A stretch of DNA of 64,000 nucleotides from Dryomyza anilis (Eukaryota; Arthropoda; Insecta; Diptera; Dryomyzidae), in NCBI GenBank assembly GCA_951804985.1, contig OX638133.1, positions 64,763,867 through 64,827,866 on the forward strand, given 5' to 3'. Both the position numbers and the translations under genes were made by a program. The first letter of the stretch is position 1. Each line of letters starts with the position of its first letter. Below, piece after piece: positions 11,059-20,569 of the stretch. The notes under the pieces were generated by a model that was given only the letters and a program-made list of their open reading frames with translations, was not told the origin of the DNA and made no database searches.

Positions 11059-11535
11059 AAACCAGTTGGGAAGGTTAGATTACATGGGAAATTTTAAATT
11101 TGGTGTTATTATGATAGTTAGAATTATCAAAATTATAGTCTATCTAAGCCGACTATAAATACCGTACACATATGTGTGGTTACCATTCAAAGTGGTATAT
11201 TTGTCACCAGGGTATACGAATCCTGAAAATAATTACAATATTTCAATCGTTGAAGAATTTCCATTCATTTGATACCCATATTTACAAATGGGTAGGTGTA
11301 CCGAATTTCGATATTTTTTTGGGAACCACAAGTCGTATCGGCGGAAAACATTATTTTCATGTATTTGAGCATGACTTCAATATATATTTGAGCAAAAAAG
11401 TTTATCTAAGCACGTATACAGTAAAATTGATCTGTAGATGTAAATTTAATATGAGGTATTTGAATATAAATGGTCAGATCACAGGTCACAATGGACCGAT
11501 CTGCCCAATTTTCACTCTTAGTGTAGGGTATAAAA
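11059..11535 (+). repeat. TATACCC-type dispersed repeat, copy 2 (internally deleted)
   Basis: Begins AAACCAGTTGGGAAGG and ends GTGTAGGGTATAAAAA like copy 1 at 4808. It lacks about 230 bases that in copy 1 carry the GTCCGTCTG-type run. The deletion joins GACCGATCTG directly to the terminal CACTCTTAGTGTAGGG. An open frame of 128 codons across it is incidental. Confidence 0.75.
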
Positions 11536-11559
11536 ATATTCTTCTATCCAGGGACTAAA

Positions 11560-11740
11560 ATCTTTTGGATTATCGGTTGAGGATCTGATTCCAAGATTAT
11601 TAAAATAGCGGTTCCGGTTCTAATTTCGGTTTCAACCAAGCAAATTAAATATGTTCCGATTCCGGTTACACACATCTTTTTAAAAACGGTCCCGGTTCAA
11701 AAAATCGGAATCTGGTTCTTTGCGGTCCCTCCCAAGAAAC
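11560..11740. repeat. CGGTTCCGG-rich low-complexity repeat
   Basis: The phrases CGGTTCCGGTTCT, TTTCGGTTTC, CCGATTCCGGTTA, ACGGTCCCGGTTC and TCGGAATCTGGTTC follow one another. This is a degenerate short-period repeat that stands out in AT-rich DNA. It directly precedes the ACCGT cluster and may belong to it or to a separate element. Confidence 0.45.
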
Positions 11741-12319
11741 AAAACGTACCGTATACGGACCGTTAACGGTACAGCATATACGGAATCAGATTCCGTAAAC
11801 GTACCGTATTACGGAGCCGTATAAGGTACAAAGAACGGATAAAACGTGACATCGAAAACGGTGTTCGAAACCGTTTTTCATACAGTATCGGCGGACCGTT
11901 AACGTACCGTATTTTTAAAATAAAACGGAGTGACCTCCGTAGTCTACGTTACGTTTCAGTGCCGTATACGGTCCGCATTATTGTTATAAATACGGAGTGG
12001 ACTCCGTTGAGTGCATTAAAATACGTACCGTTTACGGTACGTTTTTATGCCGTTTTAAAAAATAAATACGGAATGGCACATTTTTCATATATTACTACTT
12101 ATTTGAAATACCGTTGAATAAATTCATAACATAAGCTTTATTTGATAATAAATACATTTGTATTTAAAATAGACGATAATAAAATTTAAAAAATACAGTA
12201 TTTGAAAAATAATATTACAAATAAAATGTTTCCCGTGGCATCCTGCGGCAATTGCTGTTTTAGCATCTGCGTTTTTCAATTTCTTGATATAAACAACCCG
12301 AGACAAAATTTTTGGCATT

Positions 12320-12370
12320 TTTCTGGAATATTTCTGGAATATTTCTGGAATATTTCGGGCATATTTCCGG
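12320..12370. repeat. 11-bp tandem repeat (TTTCTGGAATA)
   Basis: Three and a half copies of TTTCTGGAATA followed by degenerate TTTCGGGCATA and TTTCCGGCA. It is part of the interior of the ACCGT-cluster element and lies within the overlapping open frames there. Confidence 0.8.
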
Positions 12371-12974
12371 CAAACGCACAGATATATAGAATATTTAGGG
12401 AAGTGAATAGCAGGTTGTAAATTTTTGTGGAATTTTATGGCAGATTCACGCCTCATTTGGGGAACGGGCAGAAAACAGACAGCTTTTGATACAAACTCCA
12501 CCTTTGTCTATTTGAAATATGTCGTGGAAATGTTTCTGAACTGCCGCGACCCTGCCAAAAATTTTGTCTGGGGAACTGAAAAGAAAAAGAAATTATCATT
12601 TTTAAATTTTTATGGAGAAAAATAGTGAACAATCAAAATCCAGAGAATATACAATAAATAACAAGCCACTAAAATTCTCGCAATTATTAAAATTAACACC
12701 CAAATCAAGTTTAAATCAGTACATTAATATTTACTTAATTAAAAAATGACCACAAAGTGTGTGTGAAAACGAATTAGTTTATACCGCAAGTTATATTACA
12801 AAATTATATTACCGAATTAAAAATCCCACAAAATGGAAATTTACTACAAAATGGCAACTATTCCAAAAATAATAAATTCCCTCCTAATGGCAACCATGGA
12901 CTATGTCAACTATAATTACGAGTGTCAATTTTACTTACATTAATTCAACTGTCAACAGCATTTTATAAGACAAT

Positions 12975-13324
12975 GGCTGCATTCAGACCTCAGCAGTTTT
13001 GGAGCTGTTGAGCAATTTGAGCTTGAATGGCATGCTACCCTCAACATGTTTAGTGAGCGGTGGCCATTTTTTCCAGCATAACATTTATGCGCTACATTTC
13101 CGCTGCTTTTGTTATCGATGACATTTGATGACATTTTAACTCAAATATTTATAAACAAAAATGAAATTTAGATTGGAAAATCAATTAAAGAGTTGTATGA
13201 AATTTTAATAAAATATTAATTATAAATTAATTTGTAAATTGACAGCTGTGAGAGCGGTGCATTCAGTAACAGTGAGCGATTAGTTACTGAGCAGTTTCGC
13301 AACTGCTGCCAATGAATCGCAGCC
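12975..13324. mobile_element. GGCTGCATTCAG MITE, copy a
   Basis: Left end GGCTGCATTCAG, body ATTTGAGCTTGAATGGCATG..CTCAACATGTTTAGTGAGCG..TTATCGATGACATTTGATG, right part GAGCGATTAGTTACTGAGCAG. Three other copies share this plan (14752, 51546, 53495). The last 25 bases differ from the other copies (GCCAATGAATC twice), so the right terminus is rearranged. The body shows long similar arms; no protein is encoded. Confidence 0.8.
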
Positions 13325-14064
13325 AATGAATCAAGACGAATGTTAACCGGCTCAGTCGATAGTCAAAGTAATTTTCGGCTCCGAGTCGGCTTATTTTTCC
13401 TTAAGCCGCCGCCGCCGAGAAATTTGCTCGGTTAAGAGCTCTGCCTCTGCATGCCGCCGCCACAGCTCACCGAAGAAATGAAATTGATGGAATGATAATC
13501 AACCAATCTCGAACCAATGATGGTTTGAGAATCTTCAGTTTTCGGGCAGCAGCAGCTCATCGCTTGTATGACGGCAATGCAGAGCAGACGCGACATCATC
13601 CGTCTTTTGTTTGCATCTTCGGACTTGAATAAATACTCTTTACGCTTGCTCATCATCCGAACCCATGACCATATTTCTTGCCAAATGCCAGTCTCAAAAT
13701 TTAGACAAATTTAGTTAATGTGCTTATAAATACTTACATTGATCCGTTCTTATGCTTCAGCTGCACAACTTCTAATGACACGAAATAAAAATTCTAACCG
13801 CACTAAACGGAGTATAAACGGTACAAAAACGGTGTGATCCGCTGCAAACGGAGTATAAACGTATACGTCGCTACGGAGTGAAAACGGAATTCAAACGGAA
13901 TATTCGAAATACGGACAACAAACGGCATATGAACGGAGTTAAATATTTTCAAATGCCGTAAATTTTCCGTTTTCATTTAAGTATCGACGGGTTCGTCTTA
14001 AACATACCGTAAACGTACCGTTGAGTATTCGAAAAGTCTCAAAAGGATCCAATTTGACGCAGAT

Positions 14065-14066
<2 letters not shown>

Positions 14067-14133
<67 letters not shown>
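14067..14133. repeat. (TA)n microsatellite
   Basis: Uninterrupted TA dinucleotides for about 66 bases immediately after the right ACCGT cluster. Confidence 0.97.
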
Positions 14134-14137
<4 letters not shown>

Positions 14138-14344
14138 GAATTCCTGCAATCCATATTGGATTTAGTATACTTACATGGAAGTTTTTGAATTTTATAATTT
14201 CCTAATTAGACTTACTACTTGTTGTTTTTAATATGGGAGTCGAAAAAGTTTTCTTTCCATTTTAGTTTTTCGTGAAAATATTGAAGTCATTATTTTCTTA
14301 CGGGAATATTTCTAAATACATTTAAGATTTGAAAATACGGCTGA

Positions 14345-15452
14345 ACTTTACATTATGGGGCGGGTCGAAATTCACAAACAAAAAATTTCACAACCTTTCA
14401 AATTAATGGAGTGACGAAAAAAAAAAATTTGACGCTCGGGCCCCAGGAACCGACTAAAAATCAAAAACTGACCGAGATCATAAGTGGTTTTTTCATTATA
14501 ACGAAGTAGGCGGGGCAAAAAATATAAAAAAAAATTGTCACACGATACAGAAACCAGACCTAAAAATTTAAAAAAGGGACCTCAAGGTCTCGTTTTACCC
14601 CTTAAAAATCAAAAACCTGTATTTTTTAAACTCAAATTGTAGGAAAAATGATTGGAAAAACGAAAATTATAATATATTAAAAATCTTTTACATTCAGATA
14701 AATAATTCGGAAACCTGACTGTTTTTTTCCTGCGGCGCTTTTTATAACATTGGCTGCATTTAGCGACATCAACAGTTTTGAAAGTGTTGAGTAATTTTCG
14801 CTTGAATGGCATGCTACCCTCAACATGTTTAGTGAGCGGGCGCCATTTTTTCCATCGAAAAATGTCTACGCTACATTTGCGCTGCCTTGTTATCAATGAC
14901 ATACGATGGCATTTTAACTCAAATAATTATTAAAAATAAAAATGTAATTTAGATTGTAATTCAAATTGACAAAATAGGTAGCGGTACATCGCAGCTGTTG
15001 AGGTCGCTGAATGCAGCAATTGATTAACTATGTGAACAATACGGCACTTTTTATCACATTGAGTAACTAAGCGTACAATACTCACATTAAATTTGTTTTT
15101 GGCAAAAAAAATAGCCATGTAAAATAAAAATTTACATGGCCATGCTACTGTATATTTAAAGAATTTTGATTTTTATTTATTTCGCGACTCCCCTTTTGAT
15201 TTTTAAGGGGTACCACGTGCCCTTCAGGTATTTTTTTTTTATTTTAAAGGTCTGGTTTTTGCATCGTGTGACAATTTTTTTTTTGTTTGCCCATCAACTT
15301 CGTAATGATGAAAAAAACACTTATGACCTCGGTCGGTTTCGATTTATGGGCGGTTCCAAGGGGGCGGGCGATAAAAATTTGTTATTTTTCGACACTTTCC
15401 ACTCTTTTTGGGGGTGCACGTTAGGAAAAAATTGACATAGCCCTCATAAAGT
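14345..15452. repeat. Pair of inverted CTTTATAGGG-family arms around a MITE
   Basis: A block of about 290 bp at 14345-14650 is repeated in reverse at 15162-15452. Both arms contain the ACCTCAAGGTC, TCACACGAT, CGAGATCATAAGTG and GGAACCGAC phrases or their complements. Each arm matches the right two-thirds of the complete MITE at 18035-18405. The spacer holds the GGCTGCATTCAG MITE copy b. The block may be two truncated copies inserted head to head or one long fold-back element. Confidence 0.55.
14752..15017. mobile_element. GGCTGCATTCAG MITE, copy b (deleted)
   Basis: Termini GGCTGCATTTAGCGAC and GTCGCTGAATGCAGC with the family body between them. About 70 bp shorter than copies c and d because the right arm lacks the GCGATTAGTTACTGAGC part. 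Confidence 0.8.
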
Positions 15453-16480
15453 AATTTATTTTTTCATTGCTTTTCATATTATATATAAATTCAGGGATAA
15501 AACCTCATTTTTTATGAATATAACTTTTACCATTTGCATACTATGTGCATGAGAAGCGATTTTCAGAAAAAATTTAAAATCAGGTGTTGTACAAAAATGT
15601 GTATAAACGATCTAATTCTAATAAAACTGAAACCAAATTTATACCACGTAATAAGAACATTCAAATCTTCATAATAGTCTATTACATATTAATAAAATAA
15701 ATCCATTTCGATAGATATGCAAATTTGAATATACGCATTTTTGTATTATTATAAAATATACTTTTTTTTTCAGTGGAATGCAACTTTTATAAGTCACGTC
15801 AAGTAATTTAATTTTTTTTTTTTTGTGAATTACTGGATACTTTGTGAAATCAATGGTATCAAACATTGCTGCATCTAATTGTCATTTTAATGTCAAATGT
15901 ATATCTACATTGAAACATAAAATATACATATGTGGTATTATTCCTGAAATGACCCATCTGCATCTCAGATTTTCATCAAATCCTCGCCATTTGTTACTGG
16001 ATTTAAAGTGATATAAATCGTAAAAGTAAGGTTTTAAAACTTTATTAACAAATTTGCTATAATAAATCTATTAAGAAATTTGGATTCATAAATAAAATAA
16101 AACTTAAATAATTGATTTCACACTTCTATTACAAATGGTCAAACGTAATTTTGGATAAAATTAAGCGAGAAAAAAGTCCAGATTTCAGGTAGTGTATTCA
16201 AAAATAATAGAACTAATTTTGGAAAAAATTTGAGCCAAATAAAAATTCGCGTTTTCTCCGAAATTCGAGTTCGAAAACTTTATAATAATTTAATAATTAT
16301 AAACCGATTTAAAAAAAAATAATGAAAACCAGAATTAAATACTACGACTTTATATACTTGAGACTTTATTTGCCTAAATGTCAGGTTTCGAAATTACCTC
16401 AAAAGAAAAGGTGTTTTTTTAAAGCATCACAATTTTGCGAAATTTTCGATTTTCGAAAAAAGTCAACCTATTTTTTTTAA
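15453..16480. other. AT-rich non-coding stretch
   Basis: No gene, RNA or repeat could be supported. Short open frames are AT-driven. Confidence 0.4.
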
Positions 16481-16484
16481 ACAT

Positions 16485-16960
16485 GGGCCATTCCACACCA
16501 AATCGACAAAAAAAAGTAAATTTTGAGATTTTACCTTTTCGACAAATTCACATATTTGTATTAAATCAACCAACATATTTGATTTTTTTCAGAATTTTAA
16601 AAAAGGGTCCTTTTTAAGGACATCAATTTTGAAGTGCCAGGATAACAACGACGGGTCACATGTTCTAGTTTAGAAGTAACAACTTAATTTCTCTAAAAGC
16701 TTGTTCTATTAGCTTTAAAACGAGCCATCAATGGAGTTTCTAGCATATCTACTTTAAGAGATATTGAAATATGAACAACCATGTATGCATACAAAAATGA
16801 TTTTTGGTCCATTTTTTGTAACTTTGAAGCACTGTATCTCTGGAAGTAGAGGTCGAAAAAAAATTGGTCAATGCATATCTCAATAAGATTTATCAGCTGC
16901 CCAAATTTCATTGAAATCGAAGAAGTTCCAACCGCTGGTCGATTTGGTGTGGAATGGCCC
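16485..16960. mobile_element. MITE with GGGCCATTCCACACC termini, 476 bp
   Basis: Perfect inverted repeats of about 23 bp starting GGGCCATTCCACACCAAATC are flanked by the 4-bp direct repeat ACAT (16481-16484 and 16961-16964). A diverged solitary end (CATTTCACACCAAATCAAG) lies at about 58689. The interior has no transposase. The superfamily is not assigned; a 4-bp duplication is compatible with several DNA transposon groups. Confidence 0.75.
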
Positions 16961-17053
16961 ACATATACAAAGCTATTGACCAAGTTTCTTTAAAATCAAA
17001 GTGCAAAAATTATTTAATTTCTACACATCATAAATATTTTATAAAATATTGTG

Positions 17054-17885
17054 CACTAAGAAAACAAGATGTCTTGCTGCAACTATCTTTGTAGCAAATA
17101 TTTATACATCCCATAAGTTTCAATAAAGTTGCAGCAAAACTATTAATATTTTTTAAATATGACGTATATGCAGATAGTTACGAAATGTTTGCCACAACAG
17201 CAATGAAAATTGAGATATTTAGTGATAGCAAACATACAGAGTTCTTGGACATTTGCAGCAAAACTTTTAAAGTATTTTGACATTTGACTAACATAAAAAA
17301 GGAAAATGGCGTACTTTTTCCTTACGCTCGATTTATCCACAAAAATGAAGTAAATCAAATGTTGTAAAAAAGTGCCAACTCAAATATTACTTTTTAATGC
17401 TAAAAGTGAAAATAAAATATCCTGTGATTTAAACTATCAACACGTGATGGAAAATATTTCTTTTCAGAGTTTACTTTGATGACAGCTTCGCCGGTCGGTT
17501 GTTCTGCGAAGAAATTTCAAGTCGTTGTACAATTTTACCTTCGAAGGATTTATAATGAAGATGGCGATGTATAAACAGTATACTGTTTTAATTCTATAAT
17601 AATTAAAAATACATTTGATTAATTTTCTTTCAATTCAATAAAAATTACTGCGCGAATTCTAATGGAGTACCCTTTACAAATATTAATCAACTTCTTCCTA
17701 TTTGTAAGATGTTTAAGTGATGGTTGCTATACATAATCGTAAATTTGAAAGATGTTGCTAGCAATATTTATGGTATTTGACGGATGCTTGAGAGATGGTT
17801 GTCTCAAATCCGATCTAAATAATTTGTAAATAACTTGATATTTAGGACTGTGATATTTCAGATAATTATCTTTGTTTTCTTAGTG
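17054..17885. mobile_element. CACTAAGAAAACAA repeat family, full copy 1
   Basis: Inverted ends CACTAAGAAAACAA..TTGTTTTCTTAGTG bound 832 bp of non-coding sequence. Internal landmarks are TTGCAGCAAAACT..TTAATATTTTTT, TTCAGAGTTTACTTTGATGA, ACAATTTTACCTTCGAAGGA and GTATTTGACGGAT. A second full copy is at 50240-50956 and partial copies are at 40028-40174 and 46190-47314. No target duplication is convincing, so the mechanism is unknown. Confidence 0.65.
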
Positions 17886-18034
17886 TACGAAGATAGTTTT
17901 TAAATGAAGAGTATCGGTGCATGGTAGCAGAAACTAAGATACATAATCCGATGGATAAAAATGAAAAAGAAAAAATTTGAATGGGTGGACGTATTTTCTG
18001 CAACTCTCTCTTTTAAATAAATATATTTAGACTA

Positions 18035-18405
18035 CTTTATAGGGACGGTCGAAATTCACAAAAAAAAATGTCGCGTCTTTTTAAATGGGGGAGAGTGACG
18101 AAAAAAATGTTTGCCAGTCACCTTTTCCTGGAATTTGAGTTTAAACAAAAAAAAAACAGGTTTTTTTAAAGGGGTACCACGTGACCTTGAGGTCACTTTT
18201 TTATGGTCTGAGTTTAGCAATGTGACATTTTGTTTATTTTTTGTTTTTTTTTAATAATTCAAAAACTACTTATGACCTCGTTCGGTTTTCGATTTATTGG
18301 CGGTTCCAAGGGAGCGGGCGGAAAAAAATGTGTTGTTTTTCGACACTCTCCGCCCTTTTAGTGGGCGTGACAATTTTTTATTTTTTTTAGACCGGCCCTA
18401 TAAAG
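18035..18405. mobile_element. CTTTATAGGG palindromic MITE, 371 bp
   Basis: The ends CTTTATAGGGACGGTC and GACCGGCCCTATAAAG are inverted and flanked by TA on both sides (18033-18034 and 18406-18407). The arms pair over more than 100 bp (GAGAGTG.CGAAAAA in one, TTTTTCGACACTCTC in the other). Relatives occur at 8240-8790, 14345-15452 and weakly at 25100-25310. A TA target suggests a Tc1/mariner-type mover. Confidence 0.7.
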
Positions 18406-18419
18406 TAAAGATCGTCCTT

Positions 18420-18617
18420 TCTTTTTAGGGGGTGATTGTGGTAGGGTGATTTTTTTGGTATCATATGAAGCTTTCAATCCTGCATAAGATGACAATTTTT
18501 TATTTTAACTTTGACCTTTGAAATGTACTTCAAAAACTGGTTTTGACCAACACTCGTTTTTTTAATTTACGGAGGTTTCAGGGGGCCGAACGACAAAATT
18601 TGAAATAACTTATGTAT
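18420..18617. repeat. Fragment of the CTTTATAGGG-group repeat (homologous to 8.6 kb)
   Basis: GGGGGTGATT, then ACCTTTGAAATGTACTTCAA and GGGGGCCGAACGAC are the reverse complement of the 8.6-8.8 kb block. The LINE inserted at its right edge. Confidence 0.55.
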
Positions 18618-18630
18618 TTTATTTCTGATT
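18618..18630. repeat. Left target site duplication of the LINE
   Basis: TTTATTTCTGATT, identical to 23885-23897 at the other end of the element. It fixes the LINE borders at 18631 and 23884. Confidence 0.92.
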
Positions 18631-18665
18631 GGATTGGAATTGAAATATTTGTCTGATTCAGACGT
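18631..18665 (+). promoter_or_regulatory. Putative internal LINE promoter with downstream element
   Basis: AGACG (18660-18664) matches the downstream promoter element consensus. It lies 28-30 bases from the element's first bases, the spacing used by internal promoters of Jockey, Doc and I elements. The initiator itself is weak. Inference from position and motif only. Confidence 0.4.
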
Positions 18666-18768
18666 ACTTTTGAATTTTAATATTTTTAAAAAAGAAATTA
18701 TATAAGAACATTTTCAAATAAATAAAAAAAAAACCTTAACGAGACCTTTGATTGCAACTTTCCTTCGA

Positions 18769-20569
18769 ATGGATAACGTTCAACATGGCGAATTGCCGAA
18801 TAATGATTGCTACAAGAAAAAAGAACCCCCAGACACAATTTTAATGTATAACATGACAATGTCAACTAAGCCTCCACCAAAACCAAATATTTTGAAGCAG
18901 CAACATCGTCCAGAAAATAGAGCTTTATTTTCTCAATCTCTGAGTTCCTCGCACCAAAAACCAACAAAATCAACTAAGCCGCCACCGAAACCAAATATAT
19001 TGAAGCAGCAACATCGTCCAGCTATGACCTCTCAATCTCTGAGTTCCTCGCACCATAATAATAAAATTGTGAATAACAACACAAAATTGAATCCTCCTAA
19101 TGAATCGCAACCAGTGCAACATCAAATTGACATACATCAGCCAGTGGAAATACCAGATCAAGTCTCCCACTCAGGCGTCGCATCTCATTCAACATTATAT
19201 TCAACGGAATACCAGGAAATTCAAGATGCCCCATCTATTTGTTCAGATACCTCTAGTATGGATTGTGTTGCAGCTTCAACAGATGATGTCCAACCAAACA
19301 TAAGGAATAAAAGAATGAAACGTACCAACACCGGTAACATAGTAGAAATAGATGTTTCAAATTTTCGCAATGGCTGTAACGTAGAAAATAATTGTATACC
19401 TAGAAATTCTGAAAATAGATTTGCCATACTGGGCGATTTAGAATTTGAAACTACACCTAAAAACACAAGGAAAAATAAATCAGGTAATAGTGGGGTAGTA
19501 TCTCCTCCTTCGGTAGTATCTCCCCCTTCTCGAAAGAGACTTTGTCCTCCAATCTTTTTAAATAACGTAAATATAAAACATTTAGTAGACCAACTTAACG
19601 CAAAATCACCTAAAATTTTTTTTAAAATCGTAAACAAAAGTAAAGTAAAGAGCAAGCTTTATCTAGATGATGCATCAGCACATGCTGAAATGATGTCGCT
19701 TCTAAGAGAAAAAAAAATCGACTCTTATTCTTACACACCAAAGGAATTCAAACATATTAGTGTGATTCTTAGGGGACTTTATCATAAATCTGATATCGAT
19801 GAAATAAAACAAGCTCTAGAAGAAGTCGTCCCGAACACTCTTCAAAAAGTAAATAAATTTACAACTTCATTTTCTATTCGAAATAATACCGATACCGGTT
19901 TATTTTTAATTTCCCTTTTACCAGGGAAGAAGTTAAATGATATAAAACATATTAGATATCTTTTAAACCAATCAATTACGTGGGAAGCCCCTAAATCAAA
20001 TTCAAAAGAAATACAATGTAAACGATGCCAATACTGGGGACATATTGCCAACAACTGCAATCGTACATATAAATGCGTAAAATGTAATGAAAATCACGAA
20101 CCAGGTAATTGTCTATTAAAAAAAGATATTAATTCAATTCCTTTTTGTATTAATTGCAACGAATCTGGCCATCCAGCCAATTGGAAGGGTTGCTCCGCTT
20201 ACAAAAACTACATTCTTTATAAAAAAAAAATTAATAAATGAAGCTAAGGAAAGAAAACAAACCGCTATTAGAAATACAACCCAAGCATTGAATAGAGCTT
20301 CATTTGTTTCGCATAATAAATCGTATGCTAGCAATTTTTACGAACAAAATTCTGAAGCAATTCTTACAAAATCAAATTTCGTGCATAAAAAACCACACAT
20401 AATCGAGGAATTTTTAAAAATTTCAAAATTACTCTGTGAACCAGAGCCTTTAAATTTAGAAAAAAAAATTCATAATTTCTTGAAAAACTATAGAAATTTA
20501 TCAACTTCTCAAGCTAAATCTGAATGTTTGGATCTTCTTTCCCAAGTTAAAAAACAATATGGGCCGTAA
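18769..20569 (+). pseudogene. LINE ORF1, gag-like protein with CCHC knuckles, one frameshift
   Basis: Starts at the ATG at 18769; an upstream TTG-initiated extension from 18748 is less likely. The N-terminus is low complexity with a two-copy repeat (TKPPPKPNILKQQHRP then SQSLSSSH). The middle has a globular region, KKIDSYSYTPKEFKHISVIL to about residue 400. It is followed by three knuckles: CKRCQYWGHIANNC, CVKCNENHEPGNC and CINCNESGHPANWKGC. The frame is lost in a run of about 10 A at 20220-20230. It reopens to give the usual ORF1 tail ending QYGP at 20569. The stop overlaps the ORF2 ATG by 11 bases, so ORF2 probably depends on reinitiation or coupled translation. The protein coats LINE RNA in the cytoplasm. 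Apart from the one indel it looks intact. Confidence 0.85.

Larger units (their letters stand above)
11745..14030. mobile_element. Putative transposon with ACCGT/ACGGT subterminal clusters
   Basis: Two zones, 11745-12075 and about 13795-14025, are crowded with ACCGT, ACGGT, TACGG and ACGGAGT on both strands, many as palindromes (ACCGTTAACGGT, GCCGTATACGG). About 25 occur in the left 330 bp. The two zones share ACGGAGT and AACGTACCGT phrases in opposing orientation, and such clusters are normal for subterminal transposase-binding sites. The interior (12100-13790) has short GC-richer blocks and overlapping open frames (12124-12501 minus, 13432-13656 minus) with no recognised domain. Exact ends and target duplication were not found. 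A MITE at 12975 is nested in it. It could also be two unrelated satellite-like clusters. Confidence 0.45.

Noticed and set aside
11172..11558. 128-codon frame
   Set aside because: Lies entirely across TATACCC repeat copy 2; not open in the other copies.
12124..12501. 125-codon minus-strand frame (and the overlapping plus frames)
   Set aside because: Contains the 11-bp tandem repeat; both strands are open and no protein family is recognisable.
13939..14154. Frame with a Tyr-Ile run
   Set aside because: Product of the (TA)n microsatellite.
19221..19655. 144-codon minus-strand frame
   Set aside because: Shadow of LINE ORF1; the plus-strand frame carries the recognisable zinc-knuckle protein.
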